From NCBI GenBank assembly GCA_023145575.1, contig JAGLDN010000049.1, positions 1-45,954 on the forward strand: 45,954 nucleotides of DNA. The letters are read 5' to 3'. Source of the DNA: Psychromonas sp. (lineage in GTDB: Bacteria; Pseudomonadota; Gammaproteobacteria; Enterobacterales; Psychromonadaceae). The notes under the pieces were generated by a model that ran no database searches, was not told where the DNA came from, and saw nothing but the letters and a program-made list of their open reading frames with translations. The translations under genes were made by a program, and so were the position numbers. Shown here in pieces: positions 11,587 through 22,900 of the stretch (position 1 is its first letter; every line of letters begins with the position of its first letter).

Positions 11587-13449
11587 TTAAATAGATATTT
11601 TCTTAATATCATTACGTCCACCCCAGAGTGCATTAACAATCGCACGCGTGCCAAAAATGGATGTATACATTGATGTCGCAATACCAATGATTAGCGTCAC
11701 AGCAAAGCCTTTCACCGGTCCAGTGCCAACTGCAAAAAGAATGATTGCAGTGATTAATGTGGTTATATTTGAATCGGCGATAGTAGAAAACGCATTCGCA
11801 TAACCTTCATGAATTGATTTTTGAACACTTCTTCCTGAATTCAACTCTTCTCTTATCCGTTCAAAAATCAAGACGTTTGCATCAACTGCCATACCAACTG
11901 TTAGCACGATACCTGCAATACCAGGCAGGGTAAGTGTCGCCCCTGGGATCATTGACATTACAGCAATAATCATTACGATGTTAAACAGTAATGCAGCAAT
12001 TGCAATCAAGCCAAATTTACGATAATAAATAACCATAAATAAGGTAACAGCAAGCAAACCATACAGCATTGCATGAATACCATTTATTATATTTTGCTTA
12101 CCGAGGCTTGGTCCAATTGTTCGTTCTTCAACAATTTGAATAGGTGCAGTCAAGGCACCTGCACGTAATAATAATGCTAAATTATGTGCTTCAGAGTTAT
12201 TACTCAGCCCAGTAATACGAAAGCTACGACCAAGTTGTGCTTGAATAGTGGCAACATTAGCAATTACCTCATGCTTTTTCATGACCAATTTACCAGCTTT
12301 GTTCTTCTTATTCGTTGGTAAGTACTCGATAAACAGTGTTGCCATTGGTTTACCAATATTATCTTTAGTAAACCGAGACATTTTACTGCCACCCTTAGAG
12401 TCCAGAGAAATATTTACTTCAGGTTGCCCAAACTCATCAGCTCTCGCCTGTGCATTAACAATATGATTCCCCGTTAAAATAACTTGTTTTTTGATAACAA
12501 CGGGTTGCCCATTACGCTTTTTATAGACGATTGAAGACGGAGGTAGACGACCTGCCACAGCATCATTCATTTCAGTACTTGTATCTACAGCATGAAATTC
12601 AAGTGTCGCAGTTGCTCCTAAAATTTCTTTAGCGCGCGCTGTATCTTGAACACCAGGTAGTTCTATTACAATACGATCTGAACCTTGACGTTGTACTAAG
12701 GGCTCTGCAACACCAAGCTCATTGACACGATTGCGTAAAATAGTTAAATTTTGTTGCAAAGCATCTTCTTTGGTTGATTGTATTTTTGCCGTTGTCATTG
12801 CCACGTTGAGGTTATACACGTCACCTGTTTTCTGCTCTGTAAATTGATAGCCACGATTAATAGGCTTTAAAAATTTAAGGGCTTTTTGAAGTGTCCCTTC
12901 ATCGGCAAAACGCAACGCTATTGATCCATTTTCTTTACTTTGACTAATACCCCGAAAACGTATTTTTTGTTCGCGCAAACTTAAACGTAAATCTTGCAAC
13001 ATTTCCTGTTGGGCTTTCTTTATTGCCTCGGACATATCCACTTCCATCAAAAAATGAACACCACCACGCAAATCAAGGCCTAAATTAAGTGGCGTTCCGC
13101 CAATGTCGGTCAACCAGGAAGGCGTCGCAGGTGCAAGATTTAATGCAACAATAAAAGAGTCGCCAAGAGCCTCAGAAATAAGATCGCGCCCTATCAGCTG
13201 ATCATGACCCGTTTTAAAACGGATTAGTATTTGCCCGTGTTCTAATGTCTCTTTTATAGGCTTTATCTTTGCATTACTGAGTAGGTATTGCACTTTTTTA
13301 AGGGTTGTTATTTCAAGTTTAGCGCCTCGTGTTGCAGAAATTTGAACAGCTGGATCATCACCAAATAAATTAGGTGATGCATACAAAAAGCAAATTAAAA
13401 CCACAAAGCCTAACGCGAGGTATTTCCACATTGGGAATTTATTTAGCAC
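11587..13449 (-). CDS. secD: Protein translocase subunit SecD
   Basis: This is the larger SecDF subunit at 620 residues, normal for the enteric type. A GTG start at 13449 is supported by AAGGA nine bases upstream and by the conserved opening MLNKFPMWKY. An N-terminal membrane span and a large periplasmic region follow, containing LGLDLRGGVHFLMEVD near residue 122 and the P1 domain. Five C-terminal spans carry GMAVDANVLIFERIREEL. It is followed closely by secF and preceded by yajC after a 286-bp spacer that is longer than usual for this operon. Confidence 0.96.
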   Translation of the reverse strand: MLNKFPMWKYLALGFVVLICFLYASPNLFGDDPAVQISATRGAKLEITTLKKVQYLLSNAKIKPIKETLEHGQILIRFKTGHDQLIGRDLISEALGDSFIVALNLAPATPSWLTDIGGTPLNLGLDLRGGVHFLMEVDMSEAIKKAQQEMLQDLRLSLREQKIRFRGISQSKENGSIALRFADEGTLQKALKFLKPINRGYQFTEQKTGDVYNLNVAMTTAKIQSTKEDALQQNLTILRNRVNELGVAEPLVQRQGSDRIVIELPGVQDTARAKEILGATATLEFHAVDTSTEMNDAVAGRLPPSSIVYKKRNGQPVVIKKQVILTGNHIVNAQARADEFGQPEVNISLDSKGGSKMSRFTKDNIGKPMATLFIEYLPTNKKNKAGKLVMKKHEVIANVATIQAQLGRSFRITGLSNNSEAHNLALLLRAGALTAPIQIVEERTIGPSLGKQNIINGIHAMLYGLLAVTLFMVIYYRKFGLIAIAALLFNIVMIIAVMSMIPGATLTLPGIAGIVLTVGMAVDANVLIFERIREELNSGRSVQKSIHEGYANAFSTIADSNITTLITAIILFAVGTGPVKGFAVTLIIGIATSMYTSIFGTRAIVNALWGGRNDIKKISI

Positions 13450-13583
13450 AATACTTTATCCTTAAAAGGCTAAAAATTAACAACTATTCAAGCTATTAAT
13501 TAATTTAAATGAATAATCACAGTTTGAAACGTTGCAAATGACGACGATACTTTTACTTTCTATACGCATCGCCGTGCGAAAAG

Positions 13584-13600
13584 CAAACTAATATAGTTTG
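13584..13600. repeat. Small inverted repeat in the yajC-secD spacer
   Basis: CAAACTA and TAGTTTG form a 7-bp stem with a 3-nt loop. On the transcribed (minus) strand only a short CTTTT follows, so it is at best a weak terminator or attenuator between yajC and secD. Confidence 0.3.
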
Positions 13601-13735
13601 TTTGTCTTCCCATGATACTCACAAAAAGAAAACCAGACAACTGTGTAACAATCGAAAAGGACATTTCGTTTATCTTACGTTGTATCTTACTCTGAGAATT
13701 CATATTAAAGTGTCATAGATTGATTCGCGAATGAC

Positions 13736-14071
13736 TTAAATAGACTTAAGTGTGCCTTTAGGCAAAACCGCTGTAATGAAATCTTTTTTAATAACAATCA
13801 CATTATTTTCATTAAGTTCTATCTGAACATAATCGTTTTCTTCTGTGTATTTAGTCACTCTGCCGATTAAACCACCTTGTGTTAATACTTCATCACCTTT
13901 GCCGATGCTACTCATGAGATTTTTATGATCTTTTGTGCGTTTAGCTTGTGGGCGATAAATCATAAAGTAGAAAATTGCAGCAAAAATCACCACCATAAAG
14001 ATTAATTGAAAGGGACTACCGCCCTTTGCATGCTCTGTTGCGGCTTGTGCTTGTGAAATAAATAAACTCAT
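13736..14071 (-). CDS. yajC: Preprotein translocase accessory subunit YajC
   Basis: YajC is a small single-span inner-membrane protein that copurifies with SecDF. Its 111 residues comprise an Ala/Gln-rich N terminus (SQAQAA), one membrane span at about 23-41 ending in the conserved FYFMIYRPQAKR, and a soluble domain with the typical LTQGGLIGRV motif. It lies between tgt and secD in the conserved order. The spacers to tgt (73 bp) and secD (286 bp) leave room for separate promoters, but none was identified with confidence. Confidence 0.95.
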   Translation of the reverse strand: MSLFISQAQAATEHAKGGSPFQLIFMVVIFAAIFYFMIYRPQAKRTKDHKNLMSSIGKGDEVLTQGGLIGRVTKYTEENDYVQIELNENNVIVIKKDFITAVLPKGTLKSI

Positions 14072-14144
14072 TTTTTGTTCCTTAAGTGTAATAAACTAAA
14101 TTTTTTCTTTGCTTTTCATTGGTTTATATATAGGTAATAGAAGA

Positions 14145-15290
<1,146 letters not shown>

Positions 15291-15332
15291 TTATCCTCGG
15301 ACAATCCGATGATAATGCTTGTCATTTTTATA

Positions 15333-15615
15333 TATACCCATCACACATGAAGATGCAGGTTTCAGTGAGAATTTAAAAGCTTAGAGGCTAGGCATTGATT
15401 GAACAGAATGGTTATTTCCTTGCCAAAATAAATAACACCTTTAAAACTCGTCCTTTGGGGACAACTGAATAAATCATATTTTGCGTTGCAATACTAAAAA
15501 AGTGAATAACAATAAAGGTTAAAGTCTTTTTTTAAACCCTACCGAAGGGAGCATTGCGTCTTGAACATGAATCACTCAGATGTCCTGAAAAGAGTATCTT
15601 CAGGTGATGTGTATA
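15333..15615. repeat. Intergenic repeat with inverted ends between tgt and queA
   Basis: The element starts TATACCCATCACAC and ends with GGTGATGTGTATA, imperfect inverted ends. Its interior shares long stretches with 18349-18514, including TGCGTTGCAATACT, AAAAGTGAATAACAATAAAG, CCCTACCGAA and GGAGCATTGCG. The copy at 18349 is shorter because it lacks a segment near its left end. No coding capacity was seen. The bases from 15616 to 15721 show only a trailing fragment shared with the same family (ATGCCTAGCA). Confidence 0.7.
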
Positions 15616-15721
15616 TACTTCAATTTATGCCTAGCATCTTCGCACAATTGCTTTGTTGACTTTTCAACTTGAAGTTGCGTGGGGATATGCCCATGTTATT
15701 TGCAAGGGAAAAGATAAAGAT

Positions 15722-16771
15722 TTATTTTTTATGTTGTGCTGTTAAAAACATCGCATCACCATAACTAAAGAAACGATACTTTTCTTGTATTGCAATTTGA
15801 TAAGCTGTATCAATGTTTTCTTTTCCAGAAAAGGCACTGACTAGCATTAATAATGTAGATCTCGATAAATGAAAATTAGTTATCATTGCATCTATTAGTT
15901 CAAATTGATAACCAGGATAAATAAATATATCTGTTTCTTCAAAATAAGGGCAAAGCGTATTGTCTTTATTTTTAGATGCTTTTGCCATACTTTCAATAGA
16001 TCTTACTGACGTTGTTCCAACCGCAATCACCCTACCACCCCGTGCTTTAGTGGCATTTATTTTATCAATAACCTCTCGATTCACTTGTGTCAATTCACTG
16101 TGCATATGGTGGTCATGAATATTATTTACTTTTACGGCTTGAAAAGTACCTGCACCAACATGTAATGTTACAAAGGCGAAATCAACACCTTTAGCTTTCA
16201 AGCTCGAAAGTAAGGGCTCATCAAAATGTAAACCTGCTGTTGGTGCTGCAACTGCCCCAGGGTGCTTATTATAAACTGTTTGATAACGCTCTTTATCTGA
16301 ATCGTCATCAGGGCGATCAATATAGGGTGGTAATGGCATATGTCCAATATCTTCGAGTACTTCAAGTACCGTTCTCTTATCATCAATATGAATAACAAAT
16401 AATGATCCTTGCCGTGCTACCATTACCGCATCAACACTGTTTTCTAGGTGTAATTTACAGCCTGGTTTTGGTGATTTTGAACTGCGAATATGTGCTAAAA
16501 AACTTTTATCATCAAGTACTCTCTCAACGAGCACTTCAATTTTTCCACCTGTTGCTTTGTATCCAAAGAGTCGCGCAGGTATAACGCGCGTATCATTTAA
16601 AACAAGCAGATCATTTTTATCGATAAGATCAATGATATGTTTGAAATTTAAATGAGTAAGTTTACCGCTATCTCCATTGAGATAAAGTAAACGACTTGCA
16701 CTGCGATCGGGTATAGGGTAGCGTGCAATTAAAGATTCAGGTAAATGAAATGAAAAATCAGACACTTTCAT
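15722..16771 (-). CDS. queA: S-adenosylmethionine:tRNA ribosyltransferase-isomerase
   Basis: QueA transfers and isomerises the ribose of S-adenosylmethionine onto preQ1 in tRNA, giving epoxyqueuosine. The start is taken as the ATG at 16771 ([19 protein letters not shown]), which matches the family; an upstream TTG at 16783 would add four residues. The 349-residue protein contains [39 protein letters not shown] and [12 protein letters not shown], all family hallmarks, and ends with [14 protein letters not shown]. It is upstream of tgt on the same strand, separated by the repeat at 15333-15615. Confidence 0.96.
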   Translation of the reverse strand: MKVSDFSFHLPESLIARYPIPDRSASRLLYLNGDSGKLTHLNFKHIIDLIDKNDLLVLNDTRVIPARLFGYKATGGKIEVLVERVLDDKSFLAHIRSSKSPKPGCKLHLENSVDAVMVARQGSLFVIHIDDKRTVLEVLEDIGHMPLPPYIDRPDDDSDKERYQTVYNKHPGAVAAPTAGLHFDEPLLSSLKAKGVDFAFVTLHVGAGTFQAVKVNNIHDHHMHSELTQVNREVIDKINATKARGGRVIAVGTTSVRSIESMAKASKNKDNTLCPYFEETDIFIYPGYQFELIDAMITNFHLSRSTLLMLVSAFSGKENIDTAYQIAIQEKYRFFSYGDAMFLTAQHKK

Positions 16772-16919
16772 GAACAAACTCAATATAAATTAAAATAAAT
16801 TTTTACCTATAAGTGACCCACATTAATTCGTGAATAATACAAAGCCACTTCAAAAAACAAAGTATGCGAGGGAAATCGATCTTTGCTGCGAGGTGTAAAA
16901 TGTAAAATTGCTATCAGAT

Positions 16920-16936
16920 AAATAGCATAGCTATTT
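16920..16936 (-). terminator. Weak stem-loop downstream of upp
   Basis: AAATAGC and GCTATTT pair around a 3-nt loop about 22 bp after the upp stop codon. There is no clear T run, so terminator function is doubtful. The rest of the upp-queA spacer shows nothing; a 60-codon frame at 16807-16989 overlaps the end of upp and is not accepted. Confidence 0.25.
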
Positions 16937-16957
16937 CCCTCTATTAAATAGGTGTTG

Positions 16958-17584
16958 TTATCTTGTACCGAATATTTTATCACCCGCATCCCCTAGACCT
17001 GGGATTATATAGCCATTTTCATTGAGGTGACTATCAATAGAAGCGACATAAACTTCAATATCTGGATGCGTTTTCTCGAGTGCTTTGATCCCTTCAGGTG
17101 CAGCCACCAAAATAAGTACTCTTATGTTTGTTGCACCACTGTTTTTTAGCAGATCAATCGTTGAAATCATTGAACCGCCTGTTGCAAGCATTGGATCGAC
17201 AACAAGTGTTAACCGTTTATCAATGTTAGTTACTAATTTTGAAAAGTAAGCAACAGGCTTGAGTGTTACTTCATCGCGATAAACGCCGACAACACTTATT
17301 TTAGCATTTGGCATATGTAAAAGCACTCCATCGAGCATACCAATTCCAGCACGTAAAATTGGTACTATCGTCGCTTTTTTACCTTTTATTTGCTGAGTTT
17401 CTATTTGAGCATTCCAACCTTCAATTGTTATGTTCTCAAGTTCAAGATCTTTAGTTGCTTCATAGGTTAATAAACTTGACACTTCACAAGCCAATTCACG
17501 AAAATGTTTTGTGCTAACATCATTTTTCCGCATTAAACCTAATTTATGTTGAATAAGTGGATGTTTTACTTCAAAAACCTTCAT
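16958..17584 (-). CDS. upp: Uracil phosphoribosyltransferase
   Basis: This pyrimidine-salvage enzyme makes UMP from uracil and PRPP in the cytoplasm. Its 208 residues match E. coli Upp end to end, from [18 protein letters not shown] to [14 protein letters not shown]. The PRPP-binding loop [12 protein letters not shown] lies near 128-139. The start codon is fixed by family conservation. A near-consensus promoter lies unusually close upstream (17599-17628). UraA permease, often next to upp, is not adjacent here. Confidence 0.97.
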   Translation of the reverse strand: MKVFEVKHPLIQHKLGLMRKNDVSTKHFRELACEVSSLLTYEATKDLELENITIEGWNAQIETQQIKGKKATIVPILRAGIGMLDGVLLHMPNAKISVVGVYRDEVTLKPVAYFSKLVTNIDKRLTLVVDPMLATGGSMISTIDLLKNSGATNIRVLILVAAPEGIKALEKTHPDIEVYVASIDSHLNENGYIIPGLGDAGDKIFGTR

Positions 17585-17598
17585 TTTTATCTCGTTAG

Positions 17599-17628
17599 AT
17601 TATAAATACTCTGTAAAAAAATTGTCAA
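17599..17628 (-). promoter_or_regulatory. Near-consensus promoter of upp
   Basis: On the minus strand TTGACA (17623-17628) and TATAAT (17599-17604) are both perfect consensus hexamers separated by 18 bp. A start site about 7 bases downstream would leave a leader of only about 8 nt before the upp ATG at 17584. Confidence 0.6.
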
Positions 17629-18110
17629 AAGTATACCTGCAATGATGTAATTTGCAAAGTATAAATATAGTGAAAAACTATTTTTTTCGCGCATTAATAT
17701 CACTCTAGCGCACTGTGTTTTGAATAAATGAGATTTTAATCTAATGATATATTAAGTCAACAATAGGGGGCAGCCATAAATAGTGCATTATTGTCCCCAT
17801 GGTGCTTCAAGATGGAATGTCAGATAGGCAAATTGTACCGAGGTATATACCCATTAAGTATGCACCGAAATTTAACGCAGTAAAAATAGCTTAACTCAAG
17901 GGTAAAATTGATGTAAATAATTGTTCCATTTACAAAAATAACAAGTAAGTTATTTTAAGCAGTAAAATAAAAAGATATTTGTTTTTATTTGTATAATTGT
18001 CGCGTCATGTCGAGATTATATAACTCGCTAGATTAGTGCAAGTTGTTATTCCTTGTAGGGTATAGCGACTTGTTCCAACCAACAAAGTTATAAAATGTCG
18101 ACTTATAACT

Positions 18111-18141
18111 ACTCGTCAAGTATTAAAGTCTTTATTTTAAT
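18111..18141 (-). repeat. Inverted copy of the AAATAAAGACTTTAAT repeat module
   Basis: Read on the minus strand this is AAATAAAGACTTTAATAC followed by TTGACGAGT. It matches the module seen on the plus strand at 23630-23653, 28419-28446 and 33776-33803. It lies in the 1.16-kb gene-free stretch between upp and yajQ. The bases from 17629 to 18110 show no gene or other recognised structure apart from a TATACCCAT at about 17850. Confidence 0.6.
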
Positions 18142-18161
18142 TTGACCTTTGGTGATTAACG

Positions 18162-18588
18162 TATACCCATGTGACGTAAAAATGCTTTGTCAGGCTCAAG
18201 CTCGATGATCATAACAAGGCACAATATTAGGTAATTGTTATTCACTTTTTGATTATTGTAACGCAGTCTTGGTTTTCGAATTTGTGCCTCGCAGGGCAAG
18301 GCAACTAGTACAAACCTGCGTTGTTATAAAATCTCTATTTAGAATAACTATACCCATCACACCTGAAGATGCAGGTTTCAGGATAACTGAGTAAATCATC
18401 TTTTGCGTTGCAATACTCAAAAAGTGAATAACAATAAAGGGTTAAAGTTTTTTTTAACCCTACCGAACGGAGCATTGCGCCTTGAACATGAATTACTCAA
18501 GTGTGATGTGTATATACTTCAATTTTATGCCTAGCACCTTGATACTATTTCCCTTGCTGAATTGGCACTTTTGCGTCACATGGGTATA
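18162..18588. repeat. 427-bp composite repeat with matching inverted ends
   Basis: The element begins TATACCCATGTGACG and ends with the exact inverse CGTCACATGGGTATA, a 15-bp perfect terminal inverted repeat. Its interior holds GCAGGGCAAGGCAACTAG and CTTGCTGAATT, shared with 118-221, and a second complete element (18349-18514) of the kind found at 15333-15615. It appears to be one repeat inserted into another. No transposase or other reading frame is present. From 18589 to the yajQ stop at 18749 nothing further was recognised. Confidence 0.7.
18349..18514. repeat. Nested repeat with TATACCCATCACAC ends
   Basis: The left end TATACCCATCACAC is answered by GTGTGATGTGTATA on the right. The interior matches 15333-15615 over most of its length (GTTGCAATACT, AAAAGTGAATAACAATAAAG, CTTGAACATGAAT). 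It lies wholly inside the repeat at 18162-18588. Confidence 0.65.
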
Positions 18589-18748
18589 GCTAATCATCGA
18601 GAGGGCAATTTTATGTCGAGTAACTTAGCACTATTTGCCGATCTGACGTTGCATTTTGAAGCATCACGGGTACATTAAATAATAATAGATACATCACCTT
18701 TAATTTTAATGACGATTTCCCAAATACACCATTATTTGGCTTTTGTTA

Positions 18749-19231
18749 TTAATCTCGAAAATTATTAAACTGGAAAGGTTGGCCTAGCTCGAGCCGTTTT
18801 ACGAAGGCCATGACAGCCTGTAGATCATCACGTTTTTTACCTGTCACACGCAATTGTTCTCCTTGAATGGCAACTTGTACTTTTATTTTTTCAGCTTTAA
18901 TGAGTTTCACTAATTTTTTAGCCGTTTCTTTATCAACACCCTCTTTAAATTTAACGACTTGCGCACATTTTTTCCCGTTATAAGTTGGCGGATCTAGTGC
19001 CATTGTACTGGCCTCTACACCGCGTTTAACAAGGTTTGTCCGCAAAATATCGGCAAGTTGTCTCAGTTGTGTATCATGCTCGGCGGTAAGTTTTGCAAAA
19101 TCTTTTTCATAAGAAATGCTGGCTTCAACACCCCGAAAATCAAAGCGAGTACTTAATTCGCGAGATCCATTGTCGACGGAATTTTTTAATTCAAACAAAT
19201 CAATTTCTGAAACAATATCAAATGATGGCAT
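18749..19231 (-). CDS. yajQ: YajQ family nucleotide-binding protein
   Basis: YajQ proteins are small cytoplasmic proteins of about 160 residues with two ferredoxin-like domains; some bind nucleotides, tRNA or cyclic di-GMP. This one has 160 residues. It shows the conserved opening [11 protein letters not shown], the [10 protein letters not shown] motif near residue 28, and the C-terminal [17 protein letters not shown]. The ATG at 19231 follows AAAGGA. It is divergent from panE, as in E. coli. Exact function in this organism cannot be read from sequence. Confidence 0.94.
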   Translation of the reverse strand: MPSFDIVSEIDLFELKNSVDNGSRELSTRFDFRGVEASISYEKDFAKLTAEHDTQLRQLADILRTNLVKRGVEASTMALDPPTYNGKKCAQVVKFKEGVDKETAKKLVKLIKAEKIKVQVAIQGEQLRVTGKKRDDLQAVMAFVKRLELGQPFQFNNFRD

Positions 19232-19466
19232 GCTGTTTTCCTTTGGTTTTTATATAAATTACAATAAGTTAACGAATAAGTATCACACAGTCAAATGAGT
19301 CAATTTAAGTGAAAAGCTACTGAAAACGTGATTAGCTGTGTAAAGCTTCCCACTATAGCCCGCGATTGTCACGTCAATATTACAATGATGAGATTAATCA
19401 CTTCAGTACAGACGATATAAATTATAAGTAAAAGCATTACTTTACCCGAACTCAGGGTAATTTAAT

Positions 19467-19496
19467 TTAACAAAGTACCCCTCTTCGAGCTATAAT
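19467..19496 (+). promoter_or_regulatory. Probable promoter of panE
   Basis: TTAACA at 19467-19472 and TATAAT at 19491-19496 are 18 bp apart. The -10 box lies directly before an in-frame ATG at 19500, so that ATG would be at or before the transcript start. The promoter therefore supports the downstream start at 19530, which has AAAAAGG before it. Confidence 0.5.
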
Positions 19497-19529
19497 ATCA
19501 TGCATTCTAATTTACAAAAAAGGTTTATG

Positions 19530-20417
19530 ATGTTGCAAATTATCGGAGCTGGAGCGATGGGTTGTTTATATGCCGCGCATTTTCTGCGAACGGGACAGCA
19601 GGCATGTTTAATCACACAGCAAAAACGATTTTGTCATAAACTATTGTTAACCACGTCTGATAATACCTCATTGTGTTTTAACATCCAAACCAGTGAAAAA
19701 TTAATCAGTCACATTGATCCAATTATCGTTTGTGTAAAAGCGCCACAAGTGATCACTGCGCTTAAACAACACCAGCAATCTATCACAAATAAACAAATTA
19801 TTATTTTAATGCACAATGGAATGGGCTGCGCTGAGGAGGTTGAAAAACTATTCCCTCAAAACCCCATTATTTGTGCGATCACAGGAAATGCATCACTCCT
19901 CAATGCCCCCTTTGATATCACACAAACAGGTCATGGTGATACATTTTTTGGCTCTTTTAATCAAGGTGTAAATGCCTTAAAGGAGCTGGTGTTCTCTTTT
20001 GAAAATGCACTTGGTCATTGCTACTGGCATCAAAATATAAATGAAAAAATGCTGCTTAAATTATTGATTAATACTGTAATAAACCCATTAACTGCAATAC
20101 ACCAAGTAAATAATGGTGCATTAATCGCTACTGAGTTTAGCTCTGTGATACGATCAATAATAAAAGAATGTTTACTTGTTATTGCAAAAGAAGGAATTCA
20201 CTTTAATGAAGACGATATTTTTTCAATCGTTAATACTACAATTCAAGCAACTGCTGAAAATTATTCATCAATGAACCGAGATATTTTTTTTTCGCGTCAA
20301 ACCGAAAACGAGTTTATTAATGGTTATTTTTTAAAAATAGCAGAAAAATATAATTTTCAACTTCCATTGATACGTTCATTTTATGACAAAATCATGATGT
20401 TAGAGAATCACTCATAA
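19530..20417 (+). CDS. panE: 2-dehydropantoate 2-reductase
   Basis: This NADPH-dependent ketopantoate reductase makes pantoate for coenzyme A synthesis. With the start at 19530 it has 295 residues and opens with the Rossmann motif MLQIIGAGAMGCLYAA, as relatives do. ATGs at 19500 and 19527 are in frame but less likely given the promoter and ribosome-binding site. LLINTVINPLTAIHQVNNG near residue 175 matches the family's catalytic lysine and asparagine region (KL..N..INPLTA), and the conserved ENYSSMNRDI lies nearer the C terminus. Its last 26 bases overlap the 3' end of the convergent LPP20-like gene. Confidence 0.93.
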   Translation: MLQIIGAGAMGCLYAAHFLRTGQQACLITQQKRFCHKLLLTTSDNTSLCFNIQTSEKLISHIDPIIVCVKAPQVITALKQHQQSITNKQIIILMHNGMGCAEEVEKLFPQNPIICAITGNASLLNAPFDITQTGHGDTFFGSFNQGVNALKELVFSFENALGHCYWHQNINEKMLLKLLINTVINPLTAIHQVNNGALIATEFSSVIRSIIKECLLVIAKEGIHFNEDDIFSIVNTTIQATAENYSSMNRDIFFSRQTENEFINGYFLKIAEKYNFQLPLIRSFYDKIMMLENHS

Positions 20418-21381
20418 GCTCAATGAGATAAGTTGATATTTTTTTGCTTAAGTTGTCATTTAAACGTAAATTTAACAAGGATTCGTCTTTAGAAGATACT
20501 TTTATCGACCACCTTTTACGGCTGATAACTTTACCACCTTGTGTGATAGAAAGCTGATAACTGCCTCTTAACCAATACCATTGATTAATAAGCACTGGGC
20601 TAGATAAATCTATCTTTGCTATAACTTTCAACTTTCCATTCTCTGTTACATGTACTCCCATTGCGGCAAGACCTGATTCAACGGTTTCTTTATTTTGATT
20701 GTTTTTTGCCGATACACTCACACTAAGTCCTGCAATTTTTTTATTAATCAATCCTTCAATTTTACTGATTGAAATTTCTTTTGGGATATCACCAAGACTG
20801 ACTTCCCTTAATTGAATATTAGCGAGATGACGCGCAATTTGTTTATCGCGCGCAGTGCGAAGTGCATTAATCGAAGCTATCTCATTAGGGGCATGGTGTA
20901 TGCTAAAATCAATATCTTGAGCTGAAGATGTATCAAGTTGATCAATCGTTTTCCGTAAACTATTCGCCAGCTTTTGTTTTTCAAGCACCGCTAATGCGTA
21001 GTATTTCCCCTTTGGACTTAACCAGGTTTGCTTTATGTCTAGGCCACTCACCGCCGCACTTGTTTCTGTTTCAATAGTACGATTCAATGACGTTGAACTC
21101 TCGGCGCTTACGCCTAATGCACTGTCGCTCTTCGTTGCGTTAGTAATTACATTTGTTTGTGCTTTCACGTTAATTGAAAATATTTCAACTAAATTGACCT
21201 GCGCATTTTTACGTGCACGATTGCGCGTAGTACCTTCCCCGACTGCTGTTAAATATTGATTAGAAGGGTAAAGTGACTGTGTTTGATCGATCCACTCGGG
21301 ACGTTTTGTTAAATCCGGTTTTGATACGCATGAAATAATAAGAAAACTAGTTACTAATAAAAACATTAATTTATGATTCAT
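20392..21381 (-). CDS. LPP20-family lipoprotein
   Basis: This predicted lipoprotein has 329 residues, with a signal peptide ending in the lipobox IISC (cysteine near 18). The region RPEWIDQTQ...YLTAVGEG, followed by an Ala/Arg-rich helix (RNRARKNAQVNLVEIF), is the hallmark of the LPP20 / DUF-type lipoprotein family first named in Helicobacter. Function is unknown. It is the last of three consecutive lipoprotein genes on the minus strand, 25 bp after the COG3014-like gene, so co-transcription is likely. Its 3' end overlaps panE by 26 bp in convergent orientation. Confidence 0.8.
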   Translation of the reverse strand: MNHKLMFLLVTSFLIISCVSKPDLTKRPEWIDQTQSLYPSNQYLTAVGEGTTRNRARKNAQVNLVEIFSINVKAQTNVITNATKSDSALGVSAESSTSLNRTIETETSAAVSGLDIKQTWLSPKGKYYALAVLEKQKLANSLRKTIDQLDTSSAQDIDFSIHHAPNEIASINALRTARDKQIARHLANIQLREVSLGDIPKEISISKIEGLINKKIAGLSVSVSAKNNQNKETVESGLAAMGVHVTENGKLKVIAKIDLSSPVLINQWYWLRGSYQLSITQGGKVISRKRWSIKVSSKDESLLNLRLNDNLSKKISTYLIELMSDSLTS

Positions 21382-21406
21382 TTATTAATCTCCTGAGAAG
21401 GTTAAA

Positions 21407-22651
21407 TTATTGTTGATAATGGAAAATACTTGAGGTTAAGCTGTTTAGTAAAAGCACATTATCAGTGCCTTTTTTAATCTCCACTTTTTCTGAGGGGACG
21501 TTTTTTCTTCCAAGCGATACGGTGGGCTCATTTGTTTCCATATAAGCAAATTGAATATTTGCGGGTAACATATTCCAACTTCGCAGATCGGCAACTTCTG
21601 AAATGAATGTCGCAACATTAAAGACAATGCCTAACAAATCATCTTTTTCATTTGCTTTTTTAACCAAAGTATCTTTTATCACAGCTCTTGAGGTCGTCAT
21701 TAGTAAAATTGACGGGTATATTTGACTTAAATCCTTGCGCACTGATAGGTTAAGATTGTCAATTAACTGCGTTGTTAATTGTTGTTTATTAACCTTAATT
21801 ATACCATGAGATATTGTCGTATTAGTTTTTGGGTATCTTGGCATTGCAATGCGAATAAGTTGATCGTCATTGGGGCTTGGCACGAGTAATGAAAATTCGG
21901 CTTTGTGATCAACAACAGCATCAAAATATAAAACAAAAATCTTTGATTTAGTATTTTTATTCGGGGTTGGAATATCTGGGAAACGTTTTTTATAGATGGC
22001 ATATTGTGATTTTTTGTCAACTATATAACTCATTCGTAATAAAGCTTGTTTTAATCCCATTGGCGTTGGCAGTTTGTTATCAATTAAAATGACATCTGCT
22101 TTTCGATAACTAATTAAGGCATTAGACTGCTCACCTAATAACTCATAAATGATACCTGAAATAAGATGTGTGCTCGCTAATTGTCCTATTAAGGCGCGCC
22201 CCTTAGCTAACTTTCTCATCGCAACTTGCGCCTGCAATATTTCAACACGCGCTCCACCAATATCATTATTAAAAAGGTAGCTCAGCGCGAGTATATTATG
22301 AACCATAATAAGATCGGTAGGATAACCACTATAAGCTCTATATGTTTCATTTACTGTTGCGGCGGCGGCATTTTCAGAGATAGATATCGCCTGCAAAGCC
22401 GCCATTTCTTTTTTAGCGAGCTCAAGTGCTGTGATTGCTGCAGAAAAGTTGCCTATTTTAAACTGTAAAATACCTACATTAAGATGGTATTGAGCAATGT
22501 CACGCTTAAGTGGCTCAGTTCCCTGCAAGATTTTAAGTACTGCTTTCGGGGGACTTTTGTATAGTGTTTGTGCTATTTGGTTATTTTTACGTTGATAAGA
22601 AGCGCACCCAGTCAGCAGGATAATAAGCACAACAACAAATAAGTTCTTCAT
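21407..22651 (-). CDS. COG3014-like TPR lipoprotein
   Basis: This predicted lipoprotein has 414 residues when started at the ATG at 22651. That start is preceded by AAGGA and opens a signal peptide, MKNLFVVVLIILLTGC, with the lipobox cysteine at 16; a longer frame to 22747 adds 32 unlikely residues. Helical TPR-like repeats cover about residues 40-200 (HLNVGILQFKIGNFSAAITA). A beta-rich second half contains FVLYFDAVVDHKAEFSLLVP. It resembles the COG3014 family of unknown function. It lies between LpoB-like and LPP20-like genes, a trio also recalled from other proteobacteria. Confidence 0.78.
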   Translation of the reverse strand: MKNLFVVVLIILLTGCASYQRKNNQIAQTLYKSPPKAVLKILQGTEPLKRDIAQYHLNVGILQFKIGNFSAAITALELAKKEMAALQAISISENAAAATVNETYRAYSGYPTDLIMVHNILALSYLFNNDIGGARVEILQAQVAMRKLAKGRALIGQLASTHLISGIIYELLGEQSNALISYRKADVILIDNKLPTPMGLKQALLRMSYIVDKKSQYAIYKKRFPDIPTPNKNTKSKIFVLYFDAVVDHKAEFSLLVPSPNDDQLIRIAMPRYPKTNTTISHGIIKVNKQQLTTQLIDNLNLSVRKDLSQIYPSILLMTTSRAVIKDTLVKKANEKDDLLGIVFNVATFISEVADLRSWNMLPANIQFAYMETNEPTVSLGRKNVPSEKVEIKKGTDNVLLLNSLTSSIFHYQQ

Positions 22652-22900
22652 TACAATCCTTGTTAAATTGTATCTTTGCCTATTCTTGCATAAAGAGGAA
22701 ACATCAGATAGGTAAATTATCCGCTGACATAAGTTATAAGACGCCATAAAAGATTAACTGCGTTTCCCTTCATAGAAAAATTAAAATGGAGAATTTAATT
22801 TTTAAATATTGAGGTTACCTTAAGATGGATCACCAGTAATGATAAATAATAATTTAATTAATTTATGTTTTTATGTTTTTATGCAACATTAAAATAAGAT

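Noticed and set aside
16807-16989. 60-codon minus-strand frame after upp
   Set aside because: It overlaps the end of upp in another frame and has no start signals.
17585-18748. CRISPR array considered for the repeat-rich gap between upp and yajQ
   Set aside because: The repeats are few, of unequal length, inverted and nested, without regular spacers, and no cas gene is nearby.
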